From positions 1-52,994 of the IMG/VR virus record IMGVR_UViG_3300035703_000126: DNA of 52,994 nucleotides; one strand, written 5' to 3'. A model generated the notes under the pieces. The model was not told the DNA's origin. It made no database searches and saw only the letters and a program-made list of their open reading frames with translations. Every line of letters begins with the position of its first letter. Position 1 is the stretch's first letter. This DNA is from a virus. Both the position numbers and the translations under genes were made by a program. Shown in pieces: positions 1 to 6,611 of the stretch.

Positions 1-543
1 TATCGAAATGCTGGAGGTGTGTTTGCGATTGATAATGGCGCATACAGCGGTTTCGACAGGTTGGCGTTCTCATCATTACTGCAGCGCGAGGACTTACATA
101 AAGAGCGTTGCCTGTTTGTCTCCGTGCCAGACATCGTGGGATCTGCTCGCCGAACTTTGGAAATATGGAGGCATCGGCACAGGATCGTGAGTGGATGGCC
201 GCTGGCGCTGGTTATGCAGGATGGCATGGAGGATATGGATATTCCGTGGGACGATTTGTCGGCTGTGTTCATTGGCGGTTGCGATCCGTGGAAGGACAGT
301 AAAGCGGCGGTTGACATCGTGAAGGCGGCAAAGACCCTGCAAAAGCACGCACACGTCGGCAGGGTCAACACGTTGAAGCGGTACAAACTGTTTGCGGAAG
401 CAGGTGCGGACACCTGCGATGGAAGCGGCGTAGCGATGTACGACCACATGCTGGACGACATCGCAAGAGGATTAAGAACAAAACCAGAACGTGGTTTATT
501 TGATGTTGCTGGCAGAGAACTGACTGCGGCAGGGGATGAGTGA
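1..543 (+). CDS. dpdA: DpdA-like 7-deazaguanine DNA transglycosylase, 5' end missing
   Basis: The frame is open from base 1 and the first Met (19) lies inside a conserved segment, so the N-terminus is outside the window; 180 residues are visible. Segments FAIDNGAYSG, FVSVPDIVG, ALVMQDGMED, FIGGCDPWKDS and HVGRVNTLKRY match the TGT-like proteins common in phages (DpdA group), which exchange guanine in DNA for a 7-deazaguanine derivative. The ID of IDNG is the likely active-site region by analogy with tRNA-guanine transglycosylases; this is family knowledge, not shown here. No QueC/D/E/F genes are seen in the window, so any precursor pathway would be host-derived or elsewhere in the genome. It overlaps or abuts the next small gene, consistent with one operon. 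Confidence 0.75.
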   Translation, partial: YRNAGGVFAIDNGAYSGFDRLAFSSLLQREDLHKERCLFVSVPDIVGSARRTLEIWRHRHRIVSGWPLALVMQDGMEDMDIPWDDLSAVFIGGCDPWKDSKAAVDIVKAAKTLQKHAHVGRVNTLKRYKLFAEAGADTCDGSGVAMYDHMLDDIARGLRTKPERGLFDVAGRELTAAGDE

Positions 544-544
544 A

Positions 545-823
545 ATGGCAAAACACAAACAGGATTGCGACATGGTCCGAACACACTTCACTTGGTCGAT
601 CGAGCATCCGCGTGGAGAGTGCCCATTCTGTGGCGATAAGACCGTGCTGATAATCGCTCCAGGACTGTGGGATGTTGACGAAGAATCGACCATCGAAACA
701 GTCGGCGAGGACAGGTATGACAACGAGCTCATCGACGGGGTGACGGTCCACGAGGAGTTGACGGGACATTATTGCCCAAAGTGTGACAAGTTGGTTTCGC
801 TGTCGCTGAACACCGGATCGTGA
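545..823 (+). CDS. Small zinc-ribbon-like protein, unknown function
   Basis: This is a 92-residue protein with paired cysteine knuckles, CPFC near residue 27 and CPKC near residue 80, separated by an acidic stretch; this is the usual layout of a small treble-clef or ribbon zinc site. An ATG at 536 overlaps the upstream stop, but AGGGG at 531-535 is correctly spaced only for the ATG at 545, so 545 is preferred. It sits in a tight early operon behind dpdA. I do not recognise the family, and DNA or protein binding is only an inference from the cysteines. Confidence 0.6.
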   Translation: MAKHKQDCDMVRTHFTWSIEHPRGECPFCGDKTVLIIAPGLWDVDEESTIETVGEDRYDNELIDGVTVHEELTGHYCPKCDKLVSLSLNTGS

Positions 824-825
824 GC

Positions 826-1029
826 ATGGCGATTGTTCCAACACCAGTGCGACTCGACCGCCCGGCGTGGGTGCTGGTCTGGCTGACCGGGCACTACTGC
901 GGGCAGGTTGTGGGCGGGCGCGTGCATGGGTCGGCGGATGATGCGAGGCGGGCGCACAAACGGTTCTGTGTGAAACTGCAGGAGAAGATGGAAGTGCGGC
1001 AGGTTTTGATTCAGGAAGGGGCGGAGTGA
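826..1029 (+). CDS. Hypothetical small basic protein
   Basis: The product is 67 residues, basic in its C-terminal half, with a hydrophobic stretch (AWVLVWLTGHYCGQVVGG) that is short for a membrane helix. A GTG at 820 overlaps the upstream stop; the ATG at 826 has a GGA about eight bases upstream and is preferred. The C-terminus (KLQEKMEVRQVLIQ) is probably helical. No family is recognised. Its stop overlaps the next start in a TGATG junction, supporting translational coupling. Confidence 0.5.
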   Translation: MAIVPTPVRLDRPAWVLVWLTGHYCGQVVGGRVHGSADDARRAHKRFCVKLQEKMEVRQVLIQEGAE

Positions 1030-1283
1030 TGTCTGACTATGCAACAGAGCAGAGCGTACTTAACACGCAATTCAACGCGGCATTGCAGGCCGACATCGCT
1101 GAGCGCCAGCGAGCACGACCTTTCATACTGCTAAGGCCGCGCATGTTTCCGGATGGCAATCAGTGGTGTGCATTGTACGGCGACAATCTGCAAGAGGGTG
1201 TCTGTGGGTTCGGCGACACTCCAGAGGCTGCTGCGGTGGCGTTCGACGAGGCGTGGAAGTCACAGACACTGAAGGGGGCATGA
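1029..1283 (+). CDS. Conserved phage-type hypothetical protein
   Basis: This 84-residue protein has a variable helical N-terminus and a conserved-looking core, QWCALYGDNLQEGVCGFGD, followed by TPEAAAVAFDEAW. Small phage proteins with this GxNLQEGVxGFGDTPxxAxxxFDxxW pattern are common, but I know of no function for them. The ATG at 1029 follows AAGGGG with suitable spacing; an upstream GTG at 1026 is the alternative. The gene is coupled to both neighbours. Confidence 0.65.
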   Translation: MSDYATEQSVLNTQFNAALQADIAERQRARPFILLRPRMFPDGNQWCALYGDNLQEGVCGFGDTPEAAAVAFDEAWKSQTLKGA

Positions 1284-1286
1284 GTG

Positions 1287-1499
1287 ATGGATTCGCAAGG
1301 AGCCATGATCGCGTACTGTGCTGCTGCGGCAATGACTTCCGGATCGTTCCCGACTCATTTGCTGGACACGGCGACGGGCGAACAACGGATTCCGTCGCAC
1401 TTCAGGTATGTGCCTGCGTCTAAGAAACGGAAGCTACCGCGCAACGCTCCGTGCCACTGTGGCAGCGGGCGAAAGTTCAAGAAGTGCTGTGGGAGATGA
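1287..1499 (+). CDS. SEC-C motif zinc-binding protein
   Basis: The 70-residue product ends in PCHCGSGRKFKKCCGR, a clear SEC-C motif (CxCGSGxxxKxCC), the small zinc-binding module found at the C-terminus of SecA and in many stand-alone proteins. The N-terminal part, with a short Ala-rich run, is not recognised. In SecA the motif contacts SecB; whether this phage protein touches the secretion machinery is unknown. The start is ATG 1287, with GTG 1284 as an alternative. Confidence 0.7.
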   Translation: MDSQGAMIAYCAAAAMTSGSFPTHLLDTATGEQRIPSHFRYVPASKKRKLPRNAPCHCGSGRKFKKCCGR

Positions 1500-1502
1500 G
1501 TG

Positions 1503-1757
1503 ATGGCTGACACAGAAACTCTGCGCCGCGAGTTCGAGGCGGCGTGCCAAGCGGAGATTGATATCGAGGCGTTGGCTGACAAAATCGCCGAGTCGCTAAC
1601 GTCTGCGTATGTTTGCACTCGCGTCTGGAGCGCGTGGAATGTCGGCACTATGACCGAAGACGACTTCAAGCCGGCAGACGAGTCGGAGTTGTCAGGGGAA
1701 ATCGCAGAGAAAGTAGTCGAGTTTATTAGCGGCCAGCGAAAAGCGAGGAAGCCATGA
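1503..1757 (+). CDS. Hypothetical acidic protein
   Basis: An 84-residue, largely helical and acidic protein (LRREFEAACQAEIDIEALAD at the start, then SGEIAEKVVEFI near the end) with a basic tail. No motif is recognised. The start is ATG 1503, directly after a GTG at 1500 that also joins the upstream stop. Its end overlaps the next ATG by four bases, so it belongs to the same operon. Confidence 0.55.
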   Translation: MADTETLRREFEAACQAEIDIEALADKIAESLTSAYVCTRVWSAWNVGTMTEDDFKPADESELSGEIAEKVVEFISGQRKARKP

Positions 1758-1954
1758 GCCTTGTCCTTAATTCAGAAGCATACCGGAAGCTAATCCGGGA
1801 AGACCTTGACTGGTTACTCAGGCAGCCACGAACGCTGGAGCGTGACCACATCCAGCAGATTCTGGAGTGGCAGATGGAGTATGCCAAAGCCGTGGTCGCC
1901 CATGAGAGAGCGATGGCAGCCTACGAACAAGCAAAGAAGGAGTCGCAGCCATGA
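1754..1954 (+). CDS. Hypothetical helical protein
   Basis: A 66-residue protein that reads as continuous amphipathic helix (LIREDLDWLLRQPRTLERDH and onward, then repeated Ala/Glu/Lys). The ATGA overlap at 1754-1757 with the gene before and another at 1951 with the gene after indicate translational coupling. It may be a small adaptor or coiled-coil protein; no family is recognised. Confidence 0.55.
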   Translation: MSLVLNSEAYRKLIREDLDWLLRQPRTLERDHIQQILEWQMEYAKAVVAHERAMAAYEQAKKESQP

Positions 1955-2292
1955 GCACACTGCTTGAAGCCGCGAAGGCTATGTGTAAGTGTTTCGATCG
2001 TAATTGTGATGTGTGCGCGGGATCTAGGATAGCAGTTGAGCTTCAAGAATCCATCGCCGCCGAGGAACAGCGGATTGCCAGCGAGCAACTGACGGCGACG
2101 ATGGAGTGGCTGACTGAGGTGCTTGGAGAACCAGAGCCATCACCTCATGGTAACGGAATCTACTGGCATCGAGGTGCAGCCACTGTTTCGATTTTCGACA
2201 CCGGCGAAGTGAGAGTCGGGAACGTGATTCTTGACTCGCCAACCCGCCGGCAGGTGCTGTGCCTGCTCGAAGCGATGGGGGTAAAGCCGTGA
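1951..2292 (+). CDS. Hypothetical protein with N-terminal cysteine cluster
   Basis: A 113-residue protein with four cysteines in the first 22 residues (CKCFDRNCDVC), a possible metal site, followed by a predicted helix and a beta-rich C-terminal half (GIYWHRGAATVSIFDTGEVR). The second half looks like a small beta-barrel or PH-like fold, but no named family is recognised. It overlaps both neighbours by four bases. Confidence 0.55.
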   Translation: MSTLLEAAKAMCKCFDRNCDVCAGSRIAVELQESIAAEEQRIASEQLTATMEWLTEVLGEPEPSPHGNGIYWHRGAATVSIFDTGEVRVGNVILDSPTRRQVLCLLEAMGVKP

Positions 2293-2609
2293 ACGACCTA
2301 CTCAATTCCGCGAAGGAGCTACTGGCTGTCTGCGACACGGCTGCCGCGATTGGTACCGGCATCCCGGAAATTACGGCTCTGCGGACAGCTCTGGAAGCGG
2401 CTGAGCGTTCCAACGTGTGTGATCAGTGCGGCAGCGCTGAACTGGAGATTGTGAAGGCCTTCATTGACGTGTGGCAGCCGACAAGCTTCGACGCAGACGA
2501 ACTGGATGCTCATCAGGATCACGACCGCGACAGCGCATGGCACATGGCATTGGCGTGTCCGCAGTGTGATGGCCGAATCGTGCCTGGGACACACTGGATC
2601 GAACCATAA
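2289..2609 (+). CDS. Zinc-ribbon-like hypothetical protein
   Basis: The chosen start is GTG 2289, overlapping the upstream stop; an in-frame start at 2259 would lie deep inside the previous gene. The 106-residue product has CDQC near residue 42 and CPQC near residue 94, a split four-cysteine zinc site, around a helical middle rich in Asp and His. Function unknown. About 27 bases separate it from the next gene, the first real gap in this operon. Confidence 0.55.
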   Translation: MNDLLNSAKELLAVCDTAAAIGTGIPEITALRTALEAAERSNVCDQCGSAELEIVKAFIDVWQPTSFDADELDAHQDHDRDSAWHMALACPQCDGRIVPGTHWIEP

Positions 2610-2636
2610 CTGAGCCTGTTTAACGAAGGGGCAATG

Positions 2637-2954
2637 ATGGACCTGCAACAGCATCTCGACCGCCAGCGGGAGTGGAGTCTGGCAACTTTCGGCGAAGGCC
2701 TGCGGACGCGCCAGATTACGGCACATATCCGCAAGGAATGTGATGAGATTGAATCGGCCGTCTCTCCGTGGCACATTCTCGCGGAAGGCTGCGATGTGAT
2801 TGCGCTGGCGTATGATCTGTTGTGGCGATGCGGATTCACGGCTGAAGAAATTTCAGCGGAACTCGACCGCAAACTGACAGTCAACATCAATCGCCAGTGG
2901 CCGCCGATCGGCAAAGACGACGGACAGCCCATTGAGCATGTGAGGGAGCAGTGA
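2637..2954 (+). CDS. DUF550-type dATP/dGTP pyrophosphohydrolase
   Basis: A 105-residue protein with the layout of DUF550 / dATP-dGTP diphosphohydrolase proteins (MazG-like, all-alpha): REWSLATFGEGLRTRQ, then HIRKECDEIE with the acidic metal-binding helix, then AEGCDVIALAYDLLWRCG, ending in VNINRQWPP. Such enzymes hydrolyse purine dNTPs to dNMPs and pyrophosphate, and relatives (MazZ) help phages bias their nucleotide pool. The start is one of two adjacent ATGs (2634, 2637) after AAGGGG; 2637 has the better spacing. The usual EWxD is replaced by EGCD. No PurZ homologue is visible, so a 2-aminoadenine genome is not implied by this gene alone. Confidence 0.7.
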   Translation: MDLQQHLDRQREWSLATFGEGLRTRQITAHIRKECDEIESAVSPWHILAEGCDVIALAYDLLWRCGFTAEEISAELDRKLTVNINRQWPPIGKDDGQPIEHVREQ

Positions 2955-3184
2955 TGCCAGAAGTCCTGAGCAGCAACGGCATGTTTGAGTGCGATGACAC
3001 CGGGCGCGTAACGAATTTCCGCCCGCTATCAACGGGAGATCCGGACTACCATCGCATCATCCGCCTGGATCTGCCCGCTGGCGAAGGGCCGTTCGATATT
3101 CTCCAGTGTGGCGTTCACACAGACGATGGGCGGTACGATCCGCCGGAGTGGGTACTACAAAAGGGGGAACCTGAACCATGCTGA
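2954..3184 (+). CDS. Hypothetical protein
   Basis: A 76-residue protein with a beta-rich composition (GMFECDDTGRVTNFRP, then HRIIRLDLPAGEGPFDILQC) and a short acidic/proline tail. No family is recognised. The start is ATG 2954 behind GAGGGAG; a GTG at 2951 is the alternative. It overlaps the following secreted-protein gene by seven bases. Confidence 0.5.
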   Translation: MPEVLSSNGMFECDDTGRVTNFRPLSTGDPDYHRIIRLDLPAGEGPFDILQCGVHTDDGRYDPPEWVLQKGEPEPC

Positions 3185-3501
3185 GACTGATCACCGCGCT
3201 GTGCCTGCTGGCTCCGCTGAGCGCGGCTGCCGAGGACTTCTACGTCGGGCCGCCGGGGTATGCCGGGCCGCCGAACTACCAGTACCACTACCGCTACTGC
3301 CCACAGCCTGCGTATCAACCGCCGGTCTACTGGCAGTTCATCCGGCCGCAGTACAGCTATCTGCCGCAGCCGTACCGTTACCCGCCGGCTCCGATCTGGC
3401 ATCAGCCGATCACGGTGGTCCCGGCGCTCCCTGGAATCTACCGCAGCGACCTCAGCCCCACCGGCTGGGTGCAGCAGCGGGCTTACTGGCCGGGATGGTG
3501 A
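3178..3501 (+). CDS. Secreted Pro/Tyr-rich protein
   Basis: The 107-residue product starts with a clear Sec signal peptide (MLRLITALCLLAPLSAAAED; cleavage probably after SAAA). The mature part is dominated by Pro, Tyr, Gln and Trp (YVGPPGYAGPPNYQYHYR, then QPPVYWQFIRPQYSYLPQPY), typical of extended, low-complexity cell-surface or extracellular proteins. It is unusual to find this among early phage genes; it may be a cargo gene acting at the host surface. No catalytic motif is seen. Confidence 0.6.
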   Translation: MLRLITALCLLAPLSAAAEDFYVGPPGYAGPPNYQYHYRYCPQPAYQPPVYWQFIRPQYSYLPQPYRYPPAPIWHQPITVVPALPGIYRSDLSPTGWVQQRAYWPGW

Positions 3502-3505
3502 CACT

Positions 3506-3691
3506 ATGTTTCCACGCATCTACCACGTCACGAACCGCAACACGTCCGGCGAAGGTTCGCTTTGGCATGGGCTTCGGCGAGCAGCCTGTGAAGCCTATGA
3601 AGGCTCCGAAGACCACACGGTCATCGTCTTTGATGTCTCCGGAAACTTCCCGGTTCCAGCCGGCGAGCACACTGACAATGCTGGAACATGA
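3506..3691 (+). CDS. Pectate-lyase-like N-terminal fragment
   Basis: The 61-residue product reads VTNRNTSGEGSLWHGLRRA and then VIVFDVSGNF. This closely resembles the first strands of secreted pectate lyases and related right-handed beta-helix proteins (VTNLNDSGPGSLRxA...IVFDVSGTI), but the whole beta-helix that should follow is missing and translation stops soon after. It lacks a signal peptide. It is either a truncated remnant of a cell-wall polysaccharide lyase or a captured cap module. The next ORF overlaps its end in another frame and does not continue the domain. Confidence 0.45.
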   Translation: MFPRIYHVTNRNTSGEGSLWHGLRRAACEAYEGSEDHTVIVFDVSGNFPVPAGEHTDNAGT

Positions 3692-3878
3692 GCCGTTCAG
3701 TTGCGGGCGTGTCAAGGTGCAGATGAGCGAACTGGCCGACGCACTCTTTACTGCTGAACGCTGGATCGAGTCGGAGGATGAAGTCGGTGGCATACCTGAG
3801 TTTGCTGAGAACCACCGCCGCCAGCTGATCCCGCCGAACACTTCGCGGGACGACATCTGCCGCATGTTCTGGAGCTGA
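3678..3878 (+). CDS. Hypothetical protein
   Basis: A 66-residue protein starting at ATG 3678 (MLEHEPFSCGRVKVQMSELA), overlapping the end of the preceding fragment by 14 bases. The same frame stays open far upstream, but that part only overlaps other genes and has the look of a shadow, so it is excluded. It is predicted helical and acidic; no family is recognised. It lies 15 bases before ssb. Confidence 0.4.
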   Translation: MLEHEPFSCGRVKVQMSELADALFTAERWIESEDEVGGIPEFAENHRRQLIPPNTSRDDICRMFWS

Positions 3879-3893
3879 AAGGAGCGCCACGCA

Positions 3894-4379
3894 ATGGCAT
3901 CGTCACTGAATAAGGTCTTCATCCTGGGCACGCTGACGCGCGACCCGCAGGTGAAATTCACGCCCTCTGGAACCGCCGTCTGCGAGATCGGACTGGCGCT
4001 CAACCGCCGGGTCAAAGGCCGCGACAACCAATGGACCGAAGAGGCCACGTTCGTCGACTGCACTCTGTGGGGTCGGCAGGCCGAAGTCGCCGGCGAGTAT
4101 CTCCGCAAGGGCCGGCAGGCGTTCATCGAAGGACGGCTGCAGCTCGAACAGTGGGACGACAAAGCCACCGGGCAGAAACGCTCGAAGTTGAAAGTCGTCG
4201 CGGAGGAACTCACACTGGTCGGTGATGGCGACCGATCACCGGGCGGAGGCAGCAGCGGTTACAGCCAGTCGCCGCGCGAGAACGGCGCGCCACCGGTCGA
4301 GTCGCCCCCGAACCGCGGCGAGCACCCGCCGGCCCCGAACTACGAAGCCCCGGTCGCAGATGATGACATCCCGTTCTGA
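3894..4379 (+). CDS. ssb: Single-stranded DNA-binding protein
   Basis: A 161-residue bacterial-type SSB. The OB fold spans roughly residues 4-110: LNKVFILGTLTRDPQVKFTP, then GLALNRR, FVDCTLWGRQAE, then RQAFIEGRLQLEQWDDK and the final strand KVVAEEL. It is followed by a Gly/Ser/Pro linker and the acidic tip DDDIPF, the tail that recruits replication partners. AAAGGAG precedes the ATG with good spacing. It would coat single-stranded phage DNA during replication and recombination. A second, highly divergent OB-fold protein is encoded at 10675. Confidence 0.93.
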   Translation: MASSLNKVFILGTLTRDPQVKFTPSGTAVCEIGLALNRRVKGRDNQWTEEATFVDCTLWGRQAEVAGEYLRKGRQAFIEGRLQLEQWDDKATGQKRSKLKVVAEELTLVGDGDRSPGGGSSGYSQSPRENGAPPVESPPNRGEHPPAPNYEAPVADDDIPF

Positions 4380-4406
4380 TCAACCTAACCCACGAAAGAC
4401 GCCCGC

Positions 4407-4814
4407 ATGAAAGACATGCCGAAGTTGGTCGCAGAGTCGAAACGCCTTGACGATGCCAGAACAACGCCATTCATCCGCGAAGTGGAAGTCTGCGGAATGA
4501 AACTGGATATCCATGCCAGAAAGCAAGAGGCAGACAGGGATGTCGCCATGTTTCGGTACGCGCCGCACATGGCGATTACCTGCTCTGTGCCGCGAGTTGA
4601 CGATCTTCCTGATTTGTGTCTCGAACAGCGCCTCGTCCGCCACGTCGTCCCGGCGATCGTCCAGGAACTGGTTAACACGCTCCTCTCGGTCACGATCGCT
4701 CACGGAATCGTCGCCGATGATCTGAAGAAACCGCAGTACGAACCGGGAACGCTGCTGGCCGAACTCTTTGACGCTTTACTCGAAGACGAAGAAGCCGCAA
4801 AACGAGCGCTCTGA
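4407..4814 (+). CDS. Hypothetical protein
   Basis: A 135-residue protein. The first 60 residues are mixed (IREVEVCGMKLDIHARKQEA), the middle has HMAITCSVPRVDD, and the end is a long helix rich in Glu and Leu (LLAELFDALLEDEEAAK). No motif is recognised. It is the last gene of the plus-strand early block; its stop is followed within ten bases by the hairpin at 4822. Confidence 0.55.
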   Translation: MKDMPKLVAESKRLDDARTTPFIREVEVCGMKLDIHARKQEADRDVAMFRYAPHMAITCSVPRVDDLPDLCLEQRLVRHVVPAIVQELVNTLLSVTIAHGIVADDLKKPQYEPGTLLAELFDALLEDEEAAKRAL

Positions 4815-4821
4815 CAACGAC

Positions 4822-4858
4822 GATAGCCGGACCAGGGACAATTCCCAGCCCGGCTATC
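4822..4858. terminator. Hairpin between convergent operons
   Basis: GATAGCCGG (4822-4830) pairs perfectly with CCGGCTATC (4850-4858), with a smaller GGGA/TCCC helix inside the loop. It lies between the last plus-strand early gene and the end of the minus-strand block, where a shared terminator is expected. No T-tract follows on either strand, so intrinsic termination would be weak; it could instead protect the RNA ends. Confidence 0.5.
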
Positions 4859-4889
4859 AACTCGCGCCAAATGCGATCCTATGCGTTCC

Positions 4890-5294
4890 TCAGGCCACCT
4901 CCTCCACCTGCCCGGTGGCGATGCGGACCTGGCCGACCAGTTCTTCCCAGCGGGCGTTGATGTTCTCCTCGATGATCGGGTTATGCACCGCGCCCGACCG
5001 GTCCGAGGGGTAATACGCGACGCCCTGATGGCAGTCCCAGGCATCGAGTTCATCAATCAGGGTGGCGGGGTTCTTATGTGGTCCGAACACCCACCGCAGG
5101 GACTGCTCAAAGCGGCTCTTGCCCGTGCAGTAGACTGCCTCGGCGATCCAGTTTCCGCCGGCAGTCTTCCACAGCTTCACGCTGAACCAGCGAACGACGC
5201 GCGGGTTCGCGTCCTTCGCTTCGTAGTCCAGCAGTAACTCTCCGGTGAACCGCAGCGGCTGGCCGTCGCGGATCAGGGTAACAGTCTCAGGCAT
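4890..5294 (-). CDS. Hypothetical protein
   Basis: The 134-residue product starts at ATG 5294 (MPETVTLIRDGQPLRFTGEL), inside the last codons of the upstream gene, which gives coupled translation. The frame is open further upstream but only over the neighbouring gene. The protein is beta-rich at first (GELLLDYEAK, WFSVKLWKTAGGNWIAEAVY) and later contains CTGKSRFEQSLRWVF. No known family is recognised. It is the last gene of the minus-strand small-gene block. Confidence 0.6.
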   Translation of the reverse strand: MPETVTLIRDGQPLRFTGELLLDYEAKDANPRVVRWFSVKLWKTAGGNWIAEAVYCTGKSRFEQSLRWVFGPHKNPATLIDELDAWDCHQGVAYYPSDRSGAVHNPIIEENINARWEELVGQVRIATGQVEEVA

Positions 5295-5715
5295 TGACGT
5301 GCTCCTCGTCGATGTAGGGAGATCCGCAATGCGAACACCCCAGCGTCCTCGTTCCATCGGCCAGATCTCCAGCGAGCGGGAAGCCGATTTCCCCGCATTC
5401 TCCGCAGGCAGACTCGACACCTTCGGTCCATTCCGAATCAGCCACCTCCGAATAATGGCTCCAGTCGCCGAGGATGGCGAGAAGATCGTCACGCCCGACG
5501 CTCCACTCGGTAGCGGATTCGTGATCCAGTCGGCGTATGATCACCTCGGTCGGCGATAGTTCCTGCGTGATGGCGTAGCGACCCGGCAGGATGTATCCGC
5601 AGAAGTTGCCGCTGACCCCTTTGGCCTGGCACGCATGAAGCGTGAACTCATCTCCGACATCGAGCGGAAACCTATCGGACCGAATAACACCCCCATGTGC
5701 GTCAGTTACTGGCAT
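5287..5715 (-). CDS. Hypothetical protein with shared N-terminal module and zinc ribbon
   Basis: The 142-residue protein starts at ATG 5715 behind AAGGGGGA. Residues ~13-32 contain FPLDVGDEFTLHACQAKG, nearly identical to the start of the gene at 6907, so the two share a duplicated module. The C-terminal part has CGEC and CSHC pairs, a probable zinc ribbon. The middle is beta-rich with an acidic patch. Function unknown. The end overlaps the next gene's start (AATGCCTGA). Confidence 0.6.
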   Translation of the reverse strand: MPVTDAHGGVIRSDRFPLDVGDEFTLHACQAKGVSGNFCGYILPGRYAITQELSPTEVIIRRLDHESATEWSVGRDDLLAILGDWSHYSEVADSEWTEGVESACGECGEIGFPLAGDLADGTRTLGCSHCGSPYIDEEHVNA

Positions 5716-5959
5716 CAGATTCCCCCTTCGCCTTCGCGATTGCCGCGCGGGCAGACTTGAACGCATCGACGGTGAATTGATTGCAGCCGAAGCCGGCGGC
5801 GAAATCCTCTGGCGTTGCAGGTGATGGCAATCGGTTGTTGGCTTCAATGGCAAACGCGAGAAGTAATTCCAGTGATGCCAGCAGGATCGCTCGCTGCTGC
5901 TGAGCCAATGCCAGCTTCTGGCACAGACTGTCGATGATCTCGTTGTTTGTGTCGTTCAT
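5702..5959 (-). CDS. Hypothetical helical protein
   Basis: An 85-residue, mostly alpha-helical, Ala/Leu/Gln-rich protein (LCQKLALAQQQRAILLASLE). ATG 5959 overlaps the stop of the small gene before it as ATGA; an in-frame ATG at 5971 adds MAQH but lacks an obvious ribosome-binding site. A mid-protein motif, TPEDFAAGFGCNQFTVDAF, is short and not recognised. It overlaps the downstream gene by 14 bases. Confidence 0.55.
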   Translation of the reverse strand: MNDTNNEIIDSLCQKLALAQQQRAILLASLELLLAFAIEANNRLPSPATPEDFAAGFGCNQFTVDAFKSARAAIAKAKGESDASN

Positions 5960-6132
5960 GTGCTGTGCCATCCAATTACGATTTTCTCGCCATTCAATAA
6001 TTCATCCTTCGCGACGAATCCAAAACCGCTCTCGAACCGCATGGCGTTTGATCCGTCGTCAATCAGGCGATCAAATAGCAGCGTTCCGTTTTCGCTTGTG
6101 ATGTGAACGCGATTCCCCTGGCATGTCTTCAT
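5956..6132 (-). CDS. Small hypothetical protein (58 aa)
   Basis: A short minus-strand ORF begins at ATG 6132 behind AAGGGAAAAGCAC and ends in an ATGA overlap with the next gene. The product (MKTCQGNRVHITSENG at the start, then GFGFVAKDELLNGEKIVIGW) is beta-rich, like a small SH3-like barrel. It fills the gap between its neighbours precisely, with good start signals on both sides. No family recognised. Confidence 0.6.
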   Translation of the reverse strand: MKTCQGNRVHITSENGTLLFDRLIDDGSNAMRFESGFGFVAKDELLNGEKIVIGWHST

Positions 6133-6177
6133 GTGCTTTTCCCTTAAACCTGAAACCCCTGCCGATACCGTGCAGCC

Positions 6178-6429
6178 CTAGATGCGAGCATGAACCAGCC
6201 AGGTGAAGTGCGTCGAAGGGCATAGGCTTGTTCCTTCGTTTTCTTTGTTGTACGCAATCGTTTTCTTGGGCTGTGAAACATCTTCACAGAATTGATGCAG
6301 AAGCCGAAACGCAGCCCTTGCGGCAGATTCAGACCACGCCTCAACGATGATGTGACTGCCGAAAACGTCGATCTTCTTTGCCTTCAGTGCCTTTTCAAGA
6401 AGCTCTTTGATTTTCTGCTGTGGTGTCAT
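6178..6429 (-). CDS. Hypothetical protein
   Basis: An 83-residue protein starting at ATG 6429 after AAGGGGAAAGCAA. The core IDVFGSHIIVEAWSES followed by a helix (AARAAFRLLHQFCEDV) suggests a small alpha/beta fold. The C-terminal part (CPSTHFTWLVHARI) is aromatic. Function unknown. It is the second of a run of small genes preceded by very similar AAGGG-type ribosome-binding sites. Confidence 0.55.
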   Translation of the reverse strand: MTPQQKIKELLEKALKAKKIDVFGSHIIVEAWSESAARAAFRLLHQFCEDVSQPKKTIAYNKENEGTSLCPSTHFTWLVHARI

Positions 6430-6440
6430 TTGCTTTCCCC

Positions 6441-6611
6441 TTAAATCAGTTCCACGGAAACAGCCGGAACCATCCTGTCAGTCGGGCATTCTTCTGTGTC
6501 GCCGAACTGGAACAGGTTCCCGACGTAATAACGCTGCGCGTCATCAATCGTGCCGTTGAATCCCGTCGTGATTGTGTTGCCGTCTGCGAATCGAACGCGA
6601 ATGCTGATCAT
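6441..6611 (-). CDS. Small hypothetical protein (56 aa)
   Basis: A minus-strand ORF from ATG 6611, which overlaps the upstream stop as ATGA, to a TAA at 6441. The product begins MISIRVRFADGNTITTGFNG and continues with DDAQRYYVGNLFQFGD. It is beta-strand rich and compact, like small phage proteins that carry a GFNGTxxEAxxYYxGNxF pattern. Function unknown. Confidence 0.6.
   Translation of the reverse strand: MISIRVRFADGNTITTGFNGTIDDAQRYYVGNLFQFGDTEECPTDRMVPAVSVELI

Noticed and set aside
2637-2954. Evidence for a 2-aminoadenine (Z) genome
   Set aside because: DUF550/MazZ-like protein alone is common; no PurZ or dedicated polymerase is visible in the window.
3108-3677. Upstream extension of the 3678 ORF to a 256-residue frame
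   Set aside because: It only overlaps the secreted-protein and pectate-lyase-like genes in another frame and reads as Ala/Arg/Pro-rich shadow sequence.
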